This document shows, in pieces, positions 49,115 through 58,221 of a stretch of DNA of 64,000 nucleotides. A program made the translations under genes and the position numbers. Under the pieces are notes generated by a model. That model made no database searches. It was given only the letters and a program-made list of their open reading frames with translations, and was not told the origin of the DNA. The number at the start of each line of letters is the position of its first letter. Position 1 is the first letter of the stretch. Source of the stretch: DATLYB01 sp964502525 (GTDB lineage: Bacteria > Bacteroidota > Bacteroidia > Chitinophagales > CAIOSU01); contig CAZCXH010000001.1 in NCBI GenBank assembly GCA_964502525.1, positions 1-64,000 on the forward strand, read 5' to 3'.

Positions 49115-50398
49115 ATGAACGCAGATATTTTATTGGGTTTGCAATGGGGCGATGAAGGGAAAGGGAAGATTGTGGATTACCTTGCGAAAAATTATAACAT
49201 CATCGCGCGTTTTCAGGGAGGTCCCAACGCAGGTCATACGCTGAAGGTGAACGGTGAAAGTTTTGTGCTTCACACCATCCCTTCCGGAATTTTTAATGAG
49301 GGTGTGCTGAATGTGATCGGCAATGGCGTGGTGATTGACCCGATTACATTGAAAAAAGAAATTGACAGGCTGAAGCTGCTCGGAGTGGATGTTGCAAAAA
49401 GGCTGGTGGTATCCAACCGCGCCCAACTCATCCTGCCCACGCACAAGCAATTGGATGCGGCATCTGAAGCCAAAAAGGGTGAAGAGAAAATCGGCTCCAC
49501 GCTTCGCGGCATCACACCGGCATACATGGACAAAACCGGCAGAAACGGATTGCGTGTTGGCGATATTGTTTTCAGTGATTTCAGGAAGAGGTATGAATAC
49601 TTGAAAGAAAAACATCTTTCATTGTTGAAGATGTATGACTTCGGGTTTGACATTGCCGATATGGAAAAACAGTGGTTTGAAGGAATCGGGGCGCTGCGCG
49701 AGTTGAAGCTGATCAATGCGGAATATTTGCTGAATGATGAATTAAAGAATGGAAAGAGGATTTTGGCGGAAGGCGCGCAGGGAACCATGCTCGATGTTGA
49801 CTTCGGAACCTATCCTTACGTTACTTCATCGAACACCATTGCAGCCTCAGCATGCAAGGGACTTGGAATTCCACCGACAAGCATTAAAGATGTTATTGGA
49901 ATTTCAAAAGCATACTGCACCCGCGTGGGTGGCGGACCGTTTCCAACGGAACTGAAAGACGAAACCGGAGACCGCATCCGCAAAATTGGCGGTGAATTCG
50001 GAGCAACCACCGGACGCCCCAGGCGCTGCGGCTGGATTGACCTGCCGGCACTGAAATACGCCTGCCTGCTGAATGGCGTCACGCAAATCATCATCACGAA
50101 AGCCGATGTGCTGAATGATTTTGACGAAATAAAAGTTTGCACGCACTATCAAATCGGGAATGAAACAACCACCGAATTGCCTTATGATTTGTGTGTAACG
50201 GAGGCAAAGCCCATTTACAGGACCATGCCCGGCTGGCGGAAATCCATTGACAAGTTCCAGTCGTTTGACGAGTTGCCCGGTGAAATGCAGGGCTATGTCG
50301 AATACCTGGAAGAATATCTCGCCACTCCGGTTACAATGATTTCAAGCGGACCTCAGCGCAATCAGCTTATCATGAAATTGAGCGATACCATCGCATAA
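49115..50398 (+). CDS. purA: Adenylosuccinate synthetase
   Basis: Converts IMP and aspartate, with GTP, to adenylosuccinate in AMP synthesis. 427 residues, the normal length. LGLQWGDEGKGKIVDYLAK is the GTP-binding P-loop at ~8-22, QGGPNAGHTLKVNGE the IMP loop, GSTLRGITPAYMDKTGR the switch region, and TRVGGGPFPTEL and GEFGATTGRPRRCGWIDL the catalytic and base-recognition motifs. It is downstream of fur and the STAS gene on the same strand. Confidence 0.97.
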   Translation: MNADILLGLQWGDEGKGKIVDYLAKNYNIIARFQGGPNAGHTLKVNGESFVLHTIPSGIFNEGVLNVIGNGVVIDPITLKKEIDRLKLLGVDVAKRLVVSNRAQLILPTHKQLDAASEAKKGEEKIGSTLRGITPAYMDKTGRNGLRVGDIVFSDFRKRYEYLKEKHLSLLKMYDFGFDIADMEKQWFEGIGALRELKLINAEYLLNDELKNGKRILAEGAQGTMLDVDFGTYPYVTSSNTIAASACKGLGIPPTSIKDVIGISKAYCTRVGGGPFPTELKDETGDRIRKIGGEFGATTGRPRRCGWIDLPALKYACLLNGVTQIIITKADVLNDFDEIKVCTHYQIGNETTTELPYDLCVTEAKPIYRTMPGWRKSIDKFQSFDELPGEMQGYVEYLEEYLATPVTMISSGPQRNQLIMKLSDTIA

Positions 50399-50430
50399 AG
50401 CCGGCATCGCTTGCTTTGCTATATAATAAC

Positions 50431-51750
50431 ATGCTTCGCCACACGACTCATATCATCATTGATGATCCGGACAACTTCAAGCGGCAAGCGCTGAGTTGGG
50501 CGGATGAAAATTTTGACACGGCCTGCTATTTCGACAATAATCATTACAAGAATTATTCACATCATTCTTATGAGGGACTCATTGCAGCAGGCGTAAAGAA
50601 CATGCTGCTGCTGAATTGCGCAAACGCATTTGACAGCCTTAAGAATTTTTATGAAAACAGGAAAGACTGGCTCTTCGGCTTTCTCGGATATGACTTGAAA
50701 AACGAAGTCGAAAAACTTCAATCAGAAAATCATGACGGCCTGAATTTCCCCGATTTGTTTTTCTTCCAGCCGGAAGTGGTGATTGAGATTTTTGAGAAGC
50801 ATGCGGTGGCGCATGCTTGCAGCGGTGCTTTCCCGCTCGCAATGCTCCGGAAGGCGCAAAACTCAATTCCGTCCGCATCATCAGGGGAGATTCAACTCTG
50901 CAGCCGTGTTTCGAAAAGGGAGTACCTTGATACAGTTCAGAAAATCCGCAAGCACATATCGCGGGGCGATATCTATGAGATGAATTATTGCCATGAATTT
51001 TTTGCCGAAAATGCCGGGATCAATCCGCTCAGCGCTTTTCTGCTACTGAACGAAGCCTCAAAAGCTCCCTTTTCATGTTACTTAAAATTTGAAGGCAAGT
51101 ATCTTTTATCGGCAAGTCCGGAGAGGTTTATGAAGAAGGAAGGAAGTAAACTTATTTCAATGCCTGTTAAAGGCACGGCCCGCAGGGGAAAAAGCCAGGA
51201 TGAAGATGAGTCGTTGCGGAAAAAACTTTTTACAGATCCGAAAGAGCGCTCCGAAAATGTGATGATTGTGGACCTGGTGAGAAATGATTTGTCGCGCGGT
51301 TGCCTGGAGGGAACGGTGAAAGTGGAAGAGTTATTCGGCATCAAAACATTCCGGCAGGTGCATCAGATGGTTTCGGCAATTTCAGGAACGATGAGAGATG
51401 ATGCGCATTTCATTGATGCAATTAAAAACGCTTTCCCGATGGGATCCATGACGGGCGCTCCAAAAGTTCGCGCGATGGAATTGATCGAGCAGTACGAAAA
51501 AACAAAGCGCGGCTTATATTCCGGTGCTGTTGGATACATTGCGCCTGATGGAGATTTTGATTTCAACGTGGTGATCCGTTCGCTGCTCTACAATTCAGTC
51601 AATCAATATCTCTCGTTCCATGTCGGCAGTGCGATTGTTGCGGATTCAGTTCCGGAAAAGGAATATGAGGAGTGTTTGCTGAAAGCGAAGGCGCTGAGGG
51701 AAGTGATACAGTCGGCTATGATTAACAGCGATTCGCCCACAATGGCTTAA
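50431..51750 (+). CDS. pabB: Aminodeoxychorismate/anthranilate synthase component I
   Basis: Chorismate-binding enzyme, 439 residues from the ATG at 50431 (a TTG at 50416 lies upstream in frame). The C-terminal catalytic domain has SPERFMKKEGSKLISMPVKG, KGTARRGKSQDEDE, DLVRNDLSRGCLEGTV and the motif PMGSMTGAPKVRAMELIEQ. The N-terminal domain is short. No glutaminase (pabA/trpG) or lyase gene is adjacent, and trpE cannot be excluded, but the gene outside a trp operon and its length favour PabB in folate synthesis. The nearest upstream gene is purA, 32 bases away. Confidence 0.88.
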   Translation: MLRHTTHIIIDDPDNFKRQALSWADENFDTACYFDNNHYKNYSHHSYEGLIAAGVKNMLLLNCANAFDSLKNFYENRKDWLFGFLGYDLKNEVEKLQSENHDGLNFPDLFFFQPEVVIEIFEKHAVAHACSGAFPLAMLRKAQNSIPSASSGEIQLCSRVSKREYLDTVQKIRKHISRGDIYEMNYCHEFFAENAGINPLSAFLLLNEASKAPFSCYLKFEGKYLLSASPERFMKKEGSKLISMPVKGTARRGKSQDEDESLRKKLFTDPKERSENVMIVDLVRNDLSRGCLEGTVKVEELFGIKTFRQVHQMVSAISGTMRDDAHFIDAIKNAFPMGSMTGAPKVRAMELIEQYEKTKRGLYSGAVGYIAPDGDFDFNVVIRSLLYNSVNQYLSFHVGSAIVADSVPEKEYEECLLKAKALREVIQSAMINSDSPTMA

Positions 51751-51860
51751 AGCTTTGGCACATTTTTAAAATTTGTCAAAACAATCCGACTAAATATTTC
51801 ATCTCACCATGACACCCTTTGGCTGAGTCTCATCCTAACATTGCCTGAAATGATCTTCGC

Positions 51861-52298
51861 ATGCAGGGCAACGATGATTTCGACATTCACGCAGTTCTTG
51901 AGCATCTCAATTAACTCTGGTCGGAACATTTGGACGACCAGGAGGATCCCTCGATCGTGGATGACATCATCGAAACGATAAAATCCCTTGTTATCAATGG
52001 ATATGACTTTTTGCTGCTCAACCAATTGAGATTTGATGATATTGCTCCGGTTGCCGGGCAGCATTTAAAGGAATTAGCTGACATCGCCTCAAAGAAGAAT
52101 GTGGTAATAAAAAACCAACACTACGACACGGCAGCATGGCTGAGAGACCGCGAGAAAACAATCATTGGCAATATCCTTTCTGAAAAATTTGGGAAGAAAT
52201 ATTTCATGTTGCTGGACGAAGCGGAAAAGAAAATTATTTTCAGGTATTCGAATAGGGATATAGATAGGCTGGTGCCGGACAATAGAAAAAGGTTTTAG
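51861..52298 (+). pseudogene. Hypothetical gene interrupted by a stop codon
   Basis: From the ATG at 51861 the frame encodes MQGNDDFDIHAVLEHLN, then meets TAA at 51912, then continues in the same frame as LWSEHLDDQEDPSIVDDIIE and about 110 more residues to 52298. A TTG at 51930 could also start an intact 122-residue protein. The sequence is acidic and helical (SLVINGYDFLLLNQLRFDD) with no domain I recognise. It stands in front of the nuclease gene of the defence-like cluster. Confidence 0.5.
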
Positions 52299-52360
52299 AG
52301 AATTATTACTTTTGGAAATCTGATCGAAGATAATATCGTAACTTAAAAATACTTCTTAAC

Positions 52361-53377
52361 ATGACTATTTGGGCGCTTAAAGGACCTTCTTCTGAAGATT
52401 ATAGTATTAAAGAATTGCAAGAAGCTCAGCAATTTCTGACAGATTCATTTAAAAATGGAACATCCCGATTTGGGTGGAGTTACATTGATGGAGCAAATCT
52501 CAATAACCTGCAATCAAAGCAATGGCAAGAAATGACAGATGATGAACGGAACTGTTGGTCAAAAGCAAATTTTCTGCTTGAGATCGAAAAAGATGACTGG
52601 GTTGTGCATATTAATTTACCCTACTGGGGTGCCTGTCTTGCAGGGCAGGTTACAGAAACATACGCCTTTGAGGAAGAAAATGATTTTGGTGATTATCGGC
52701 ATACTCTGAAGATTGATATAGACAGTATTGTTGAGTTTGAAAGGAATGATGATGAGGTGTTGCCGGTTATAGGTAGTAGATTAAAGCTACAAGGCAGATT
52801 CTGGCGTATCCAATACGTTGAAGAGTTCCTACAGTCAATTCAAAATTTAAAATCTAAGTCATTAAAAAAAAGTGACAATGAGAGTGTCGGGATTTACTAT
52901 CTTAAAAAAGACTTATCCCCTTTGCTTAAAAATATAACCAATAAAATTCAAAAGACTCATCCTTCCGGGAAACTGGAAAACTTAATTGCTGAAGTGTTTC
53001 GCAAAATACCCAACGTGGTTGACGTTAATGAGCACGGAAGGAATAAGGGTTGGGGAACCGACCATGGTGCGGATTTAATTGTTACTTACAAATCCGGGCT
53101 CACAATCAGCAACCTTGAAAAAGAAGAAAAGCTTGTTGTTCAGGTAAAGTCATATACAGGCCAGCATTGGGAAACCACTGCCGTCCAGCAAATTGAAAAC
53201 GCCATATCCGAGTTTACAGCGGATGCTGGTTTAATTATTACAACAGCTGAAAGCACAAAAAATCTGGAGGAAGCAATTGAAACGTTAAGTAACAAAACAG
53301 AGAAGCCGATTGGCTTGATTGCTGGAGAAGATGTTGCGAAGTTTGTGTTGAAATATGGTAGAGAATTAATCCTCTGA
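52361..53377 (+). CDS. Mrr-like restriction endonuclease domain protein
   Basis: 338 residues. The C-terminal ~140 residues fit the Mrr/PD-(D/E)XK nuclease fold: a helix with LENLIAEVFRKIP (E207 or E211), then GTDHGADLIVTYKSG (D238) and KLVVQVKSYTG (Q261-x-K263), and VQQIENAISEFTADAGLIIT. The N-terminal ~160 residues are rich in Trp and acidic residues (FGWSYIDGANLNN, VVHINLPYWGACLAGQV) and may recognise DNA or bases. Mrr-type enzymes act on methylated or otherwise modified DNA. It is the first intact gene of a defence-like cluster with an exonuclease fragment, a GIY-YIG protein, a AAA ATPase and a WYL regulator. Confidence 0.82.
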   Translation: MTIWALKGPSSEDYSIKELQEAQQFLTDSFKNGTSRFGWSYIDGANLNNLQSKQWQEMTDDERNCWSKANFLLEIEKDDWVVHINLPYWGACLAGQVTETYAFEEENDFGDYRHTLKIDIDSIVEFERNDDEVLPVIGSRLKLQGRFWRIQYVEEFLQSIQNLKSKSLKKSDNESVGIYYLKKDLSPLLKNITNKIQKTHPSGKLENLIAEVFRKIPNVVDVNEHGRNKGWGTDHGADLIVTYKSGLTISNLEKEEKLVVQVKSYTGQHWETTAVQQIENAISEFTADAGLIITTAESTKNLEEAIETLSNKTEKPIGLIAGEDVAKFVLKYGRELIL

Positions 53378-53400
53378 ACTTCGGACAATTTTTTGTTTAA

Positions 53401-53918
53401 ATGACTTCCTTTACTGCCCGCGATTTTGAAACTGCCCAAGGCTACCGTTGGATCATCTGCCAGGTTGGATTGGTGAGAGTGGTGAATGGACAAATCACTA
53501 ACAAGCTTGAGCTACTTGTACAACCTCCCGATAATCATTATTGGTGCCGCTTCACCGAAATTCACGGCATCACATCTGAGATGACTGAAAATGCTCTCAC
53601 ATTTGATAAAGTGTGGCATCTGATTGAGCTATCTATCCGAAATCAAAACGTAGTAGCGCACAATGGTCATGCTTTTGATTTTCCCTGCTTGCAGCAAACA
53701 CTGGATTATTACGGAATCGAAATGCCGGAATTCTATCCTCATTGTACCTACCGGTTGTTTGGTGATGGACTCGCTCGCTATGTAAGGAATATCAGATCGA
53801 ACTGAATCATCACAACGCACTCTCTGACGCACGGGCTTGTGCATGCGAGGCTATTTTTGATTCATCCGGAGCAACAGGAGGTAAGTTTATTACAGCAATA
53901 ATCAAAGAATCGAAATGA
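53401..53918 (+). pseudogene. DnaQ-like 3'-5' exonuclease, frameshifted
   Basis: The first frame (53401-53805) encodes FTARDFETAQGYRWIICQVG with the D-x-E of motif I, and NVVAHNGHAFDFPCLQQTL for motif II. At about 53765-53785 the frame is lost. The neighbouring frame reads CKEYQIELNHHNALSDARAC (motif III, H-x4-D) and ends at 53918. Together the two parts make a normal DEDDh exonuclease of ~172 residues. The stop overlaps the next ATG (ATGA). As written the catalytic His and Asp are not in the reading frame, so the product would be inactive, unless the shift is a sequencing error. Confidence 0.8.
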
Positions 53919-54412
53919 AACTAGAATTTGAAATAGTATCAATAGATTGGAGTGACTCTGCAATTAAAATACAAGATGTCTTTAAAAAAGAGACGACTAC
54001 AGCCGAATTACGCAATTTCAAGGATAAGACTGACTGTCTCTATCAGGTTTATGGAGACAGCATAATTTATGGTCGTGATAAACTTCTTTATATCGGGCTG
54101 ACATCAAACCTTTCGCGTAGAACCAACAGCCATCTTGAAACGGATTTTAGCAGGATAACAAATTTTTCCTTGCTGCTTGGAGAAATAAGATGGAATACCC
54201 TTTCTAATGAAAAGTTCAAGGAAGCTGGAAATCGTGGTGAATCCTTAAAAATTTTAGAAAGCATCTTAATCACTTATGCAAAACCTTCATACAACTCGGA
54301 CAACATAAAAGATATTTATCCTAAATCTCGCAATTACAACATTCTGATTCAGAATCATGGAAATAGGAGAGACTTGCCCTTGGAATGCTCCAACTCTTGG
54401 TGGAAAGAATAG
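53915..54412 (+). CDS. GIY-YIG domain protein
   Basis: 165 residues. A GIY-YIG-type nuclease core is suggested by CLYQVYGDSIIYGRDKLLYI (V-Y-G at ~45 and Y-I-G at ~59 with an unusually long spacer), LTSNLSRRTNSHL (the conserved Arg, R68 or R69), ESILITYAKPSYN (Glu at ~115 and the terminal Asn at ~127). It starts in a four-base overlap with the exonuclease fragment. Members include homing endonucleases and restriction enzymes, and the free-standing form here has no obvious target-recognition domain. It could cooperate with the Mrr-like protein or the AAA ATPase; that is inference. Confidence 0.72.
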   Translation: MKLEFEIVSIDWSDSAIKIQDVFKKETTTAELRNFKDKTDCLYQVYGDSIIYGRDKLLYIGLTSNLSRRTNSHLETDFSRITNFSLLLGEIRWNTLSNEKFKEAGNRGESLKILESILITYAKPSYNSDNIKDIYPKSRNYNILIQNHGNRRDLPLECSNSWWKE

Positions 54413-54523
54413 ATTCTGACATTTTTACTTTTCACTGAATGTTATAATAATAGTTTCAGCCCGCGACATGATTTGGCGCAGTAGTCACATAGATTTGCCT
54501 CCCCGTTTTAAAAATTACCATCT

Positions 54524-55642
54524 ATGATTGCTACGCAGAAAATTCAATCAACCGAGAGGAACATTGAGGTCAGGGAAAACCTTGAAATCCGTAAAAGCGA
54601 ATTGGCGATATTCGATGACCGAACAAGCTATGTCAGTTGCTCCAGGGTTTATTACGCCTACTTTGAAAAGATTCCCAGTTTGATAAGATTTGGCAGAATT
54701 AATTACAGACGCGTTATCAACTGGATAGAAAATGAGATGGCTGACCGTATTTTGAAAAAACATTCCAGGAGAGAATATGAAGATAGAAATAAATTTAGCA
54801 GTGAGACAATGGTGTATGTTCTTAAAAATAATTTGCTGATATGCCTTGGTCAGGATGGCAGCGGCTTGATTCTATATGAACAAAACGGCAATGAGGCAGC
54901 GGAGCTTATCTTTCAAAGAGTGATTGGTTTCAGAAGGAGGAAAAGAAAAACAACTGATTTCAGCGTCATTACACGGGGAATGGAAGGTTTCAGGCTCGTG
55001 GACATCAATAACCGGAAACCGGATCTGCAGTTGCAAAGAAACTATAATGACGACCTGATCCCATTGCATCAAAATATTTTAAAAAAGTTAAGAAGCGAAA
55101 AAACCAGTGGACTGATTTTGTTTCATGGCGCTCCTGGCACGGGCAAGACCACCTATATCCGATATCTGATTCATTGCCTGAATAAGAGGGTCATCTTTCT
55201 TTCTCCCAAACTGGCGGGAAATCTGGATTCACCTGACCTTATTAAGTTGCTGCTTGAAAACCCTGATTCAGTCTTGCTGATTGAGGATGCGGAGGATTTG
55301 ATTGCTTCAAGGGATTCGGACAAAAACTCCGGTATTTCAATGCTGCTGAATCTGTCAGATGGCATTCTTGGTGAAAGCCTTGGCATACAGGTGATTTGCA
55401 CTTTCAATACAAGTATCGCAAATATTGATCGAGCGCTGTTAAGAAAAGGAAGATTGATTGGTGCGTATGAGTTCAAGCCACTATGTGTTGCAAAATCAAA
55501 AGTGCTGTTGCATAATTTAGGAGTCACCACCTGTATCCCTCATCAGCCTATGACGCTTGCGGAAATTTATCATGTTGAGGCGAACCACTTTGAATTTAAA
55601 GCCGGGAGGAATGCGATAGGATTTGTGGCTGCTGCTGCGTAG
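54524..55642 (+). CDS. AAA ATPase with an unfamiliar N-terminal half
   Basis: 372 residues. The AAA module has Walker A GAPGTGKT at 202-209, Walker B SVLLIEDAEDL at ~249-259, sensor 1 in VICTFN (~295) and likely Arg finger in IDRALLRKGR (~301-310). The N-terminal ~190 residues (RRVINWIENEMADRILKKH, MVYVLKNNLLICLGQDGSG) have no motif I recognise. The protein has no signal peptide. This type of classic AAA domain with a single module suggests a ring-forming remodeler. It is the central gene between a GIY-YIG protein (111 bases upstream) and a WYL regulator (18 bases downstream), which points to a shared function, perhaps defence. Confidence 0.78.
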   Translation: MIATQKIQSTERNIEVRENLEIRKSELAIFDDRTSYVSCSRVYYAYFEKIPSLIRFGRINYRRVINWIENEMADRILKKHSRREYEDRNKFSSETMVYVLKNNLLICLGQDGSGLILYEQNGNEAAELIFQRVIGFRRRKRKTTDFSVITRGMEGFRLVDINNRKPDLQLQRNYNDDLIPLHQNILKKLRSEKTSGLILFHGAPGTGKTTYIRYLIHCLNKRVIFLSPKLAGNLDSPDLIKLLLENPDSVLLIEDAEDLIASRDSDKNSGISMLLNLSDGILGESLGIQVICTFNTSIANIDRALLRKGRLIGAYEFKPLCVAKSKVLLHNLGVTTCIPHQPMTLAEIYHVEANHFEFKAGRNAIGFVAAAA

Positions 55643-55660
55643 CTTCAAATAATATTTACC

Positions 55661-56566
55661 ATGTCCAAGCGCGAATACCTCACCCGCTACCTGCTCATCA
55701 TCAAAAGATTAAGGAGAACCCCCGCTACCTTCCGGGAGATCAGCGACTACCTGCAACGGGAATCGGAATTGCAGGAGTTCAACTTCACCATTTCCAAACG
55801 CACCATGCAGCGCGACATCCGGGAGATACTGTCCATCTTCGGCATTCAGATCGAATATGATTTCTCACGGAAGGTTTATTTCATCGCAGATGATGCTCAT
55901 AATGATGTGAACAACCGGATGCTCGAAGCCTACGAGCTGTTCGATGCGCTGCGCCTTAATGACAAGATTTCTTCGAGCGTTTATTTTGACAACCGCAAAG
56001 CGCAGGGTGCGGAGCACCTGCACGGTATGCTCTATGCTATCAAAAATCGCAGGATCATCCGGTTTGACTACCAGAAGTTTTGGGAAGACGAAAAGACATC
56101 CCGCGCAGGCGAGCCTTATGCGCTGAAAGAATTCAGGAATCGCTGGTACGTGCTGATGCGCGATCTCAAGGATAAAACGGTCAAGAGTTTCGGCTTAGAC
56201 AGGATTTCCGAGTTGGAGATAACGAAAACAGTTTTCAAGGATTCGCTTGAATTCAACATCAAGGAGCATTTCCGCAACTGCTTTGGCATCATCAGTCCGC
56301 ATGACGGGGAGCCGCAGGAAATCATCTTGTCATTCGATTCGGTGCAGAGTAAATATTTGAAATCTCAGCCTTTGCACGAAACGCAGGAAATTTTGATGGA
56401 AACGGAAAATGAAACCCGTATTCGTCTGAATGTTTTCACCACCCATGATTTGATCATGGAGTTGCTCTCATTTGGAGATAACGTAAAAGTGCTAATGCCC
56501 GAAAGCCTGGCAACTCAAATTCGTGACATTCTGAAAAGGACGTTGGCTAATTACGCTAAACTTTAA
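55661..56566 (+). CDS. WYL-domain transcriptional regulator
   Basis: 301 residues. The N-terminus is a helix-turn-helix (RRTPATFREISDYLQRESEL, ISKRTMQRDIREILSIF) as in DeoR-like WYL proteins. The WYL domain is visible as RIIRFDYQKFWEDEKTS ... LKEFRNRWYVLMRDLKD ... KSFGLDRISELEI, where RWYVL is the signature. The C-terminal extension (EIILSFDSVQSKYLKS, VFTTHDLIMELLSFGDN) is the WCX domain. WYL regulators bind nucleic-acid ligands and often control defence operons. It is 18 bases after the AAA gene and likely cotranscribed, so it may regulate the cluster it belongs to. Confidence 0.92.
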   Translation: MSKREYLTRYLLIIKRLRRTPATFREISDYLQRESELQEFNFTISKRTMQRDIREILSIFGIQIEYDFSRKVYFIADDAHNDVNNRMLEAYELFDALRLNDKISSSVYFDNRKAQGAEHLHGMLYAIKNRRIIRFDYQKFWEDEKTSRAGEPYALKEFRNRWYVLMRDLKDKTVKSFGLDRISELEITKTVFKDSLEFNIKEHFRNCFGIISPHDGEPQEIILSFDSVQSKYLKSQPLHETQEILMETENETRIRLNVFTTHDLIMELLSFGDNVKVLMPESLATQIRDILKRTLANYAKL

Positions 56567-56585
56567 ACTCTAAATTTCAAACTGA

Positions 56586-57863
56586 TTACTCCGCCACCAC
56601 CAAATAATAATTCTTCTTCCCTTTCTGCACGAGCAGGTACTTGTTGTTGAGCAAATCCTTTGAGGTGAGTTTCATATTTTCATCAGCAACTTTTTCTTTA
56701 TTGATGCTCAGTCCGCCTTCCTTCAAAGTTCTTTTTAATTCGCCCTTTGATGGAAACACCGCTGCTGATGCAGTCAGTCCATCGAGCAGCGATACTCCGT
56801 TTTCAAATATTGATTTCGATGCCTGAAAAACCGGCACTCCTTCAAACACGCTCAGGAAATCTTTCTCCGAAATGGAGAGGAGCGTTTCCTTTGTTGCCTT
56901 GCCGAATAAAATTTCAGATGCATTCAAAGCGGTCCGGTAATCATCTTCCGAATGAACCATCACCGTTACTTCCCTGGCAAGGCGTTTTTGCAGGTTCCTT
57001 AAATGAGCAGCCTGCCTGTGTTCCGCAACCAGCCCGTCAATTTCCTCCTTTGTAAGAAAAGTAAATATTTTGATATACTTTTCGGCTTCTTCATCTGAAA
57101 CATTCAGCCAGAACTGGTAGAATTTGTAGGACGATGTCATCTCCGCATCAAGGTAAATATTCCCCTCTTCGGTTTTTCCGAATTTTCCGCCATCCGGTTT
57201 GGTAATCAGCGGGCTGGTGACGGCATAGGACTCACCTCCGCCCATTCTCCGGATGAGTTCTACCCCGGCAGTGATGTTGCCCCACTGGTCGCTGCCGCCC
57301 ATCTGCACGGTGACGCCATGATGTTTGTTCATCCAGTAAAAATCATACGCCTGAATCAGTTGGTAAGAAAACTCGGTGTAGGATATTCCTGTCTCCATGC
57401 GTGACTTCACCGAATCCTTGGCAATCATATAATTAACAGTCAGATGTTTTCCAGCGTCACGCAGGAAGTCCAGCAACGTCATTTCCTTAAACCAATCGTA
57501 ATTGTCAAGCATCAGCGGAGCTTTGGAGCTTTTTCCGAAATCAAAATATTTTGAAAGTTGCGTTTTCACGCGTTCTTTATTGTGCAGCAGTTGTTCCTTG
57601 GAGAGAAGGTTGCGTTCCGCTGATTTTCCGGACGGGTCGCCAATCATCCCCGTGGCGCCACCGAGCAATGCAACGGGACGGTGGCCGCAGCTTTGAAAAA
57701 AACGCAGTATCATAATCTGCACAAGATTGCCGATGCCGAGCGATGAGCTGGTGGGGTCAAAGCCGATGTAACCGGATGCCGCATGATTTTGCAGGAATTT
57801 GTCCGTTCCGGGAATCATGTCGAAAAACAATCCGCGCCACTTGAGTTCAGCTATAAAATCCAT
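56586..57863 (-). CDS. tyrS: Tyrosyl-tRNA synthetase
   Basis: Class I aminoacyl-tRNA synthetase of about 425 residues from the ATG at 57863. The frame is open to 57926, but the promoter element at 57877-57884 lies inside that extension and the protein MDFIAELKWRGLFFDMIPG starts at 57863 as in homologues. Motifs: GYIGFDPTSSSLGIGNLVQ (HIGH region), GMIGDPSGKSAERNLL, VQMGGSDQWGNITAGVEL, and KPDGGKFGKTEEG (KMSKS region). A C-terminal S4 domain ends the protein. In the HIGH region the usual first His is Gly. Divergent from the WYL gene's cluster; it is convergent with the glycosyltransferase gene's neighbour region. Confidence 0.94.
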   Translation of the reverse strand: MDFIAELKWRGLFFDMIPGTDKFLQNHAASGYIGFDPTSSSLGIGNLVQIMILRFFQSCGHRPVALLGGATGMIGDPSGKSAERNLLSKEQLLHNKERVKTQLSKYFDFGKSSKAPLMLDNYDWFKEMTLLDFLRDAGKHLTVNYMIAKDSVKSRMETGISYTEFSYQLIQAYDFYWMNKHHGVTVQMGGSDQWGNITAGVELIRRMGGGESYAVTSPLITKPDGGKFGKTEEGNIYLDAEMTSSYKFYQFWLNVSDEEAEKYIKIFTFLTKEEIDGLVAEHRQAAHLRNLQKRLAREVTVMVHSEDDYRTALNASEILFGKATKETLLSISEKDFLSVFEGVPVFQASKSIFENGVSLLDGLTASAAVFPSKGELKRTLKEGGLSINKEKVADENMKLTSKDLLNNKYLLVQKGKKNYYLVVAE

Positions 57864-58221
57864 ATTAGGTTTTGCGCAAAGATAAATGATTGGATTAAGC
57901 GCCTTTCCCGGAATCGGCTGATGCAAGCGGTTTAAATTTATATCTAGGGTTCATTGCAAAAATCCGTACCTGAAACATTGAAGCATCAATACCCTTTCAG
58001 TTTATCACCCTATCATCTTTCATTCAACCTTAGCAACTGCGCCCTCCCGACCCGACCCAACCCGACCTTATTCACCATATGAAGGCTGCCATAGCTTTTG
58101 GCAAGGTAAATAGAATAATTGGCGAAATTTATTGCCCACCTTGACTGAAAAGTGTGACAACGCAATCCTCTCTTGCCGGAACCTGTCAGGTTTATAGGTT
58201 TTTTGCAACTTTAGCCTCAAC
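57864..58221. other. Intergenic region before the glycosyltransferase gene
   Basis: 358 bases. It holds the tyrS promoter, a short piece TTGCAAAAATCCGTACCTGA related to 36726-36745, and a short tandem CCCGACCCGACCCAACCCGA at about 58050-58070. No gene is visible. Confidence 0.65.
57877..57884 (-). promoter_or_regulatory. -7 element (TAnnTTTG) of tyrS
   Basis: TATCTTTG on the reverse strand, a full match to the Bacteroidota -7 consensus, 13 bases before the ATG at 57863. No clear -33 box is seen. Confidence 0.5.
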
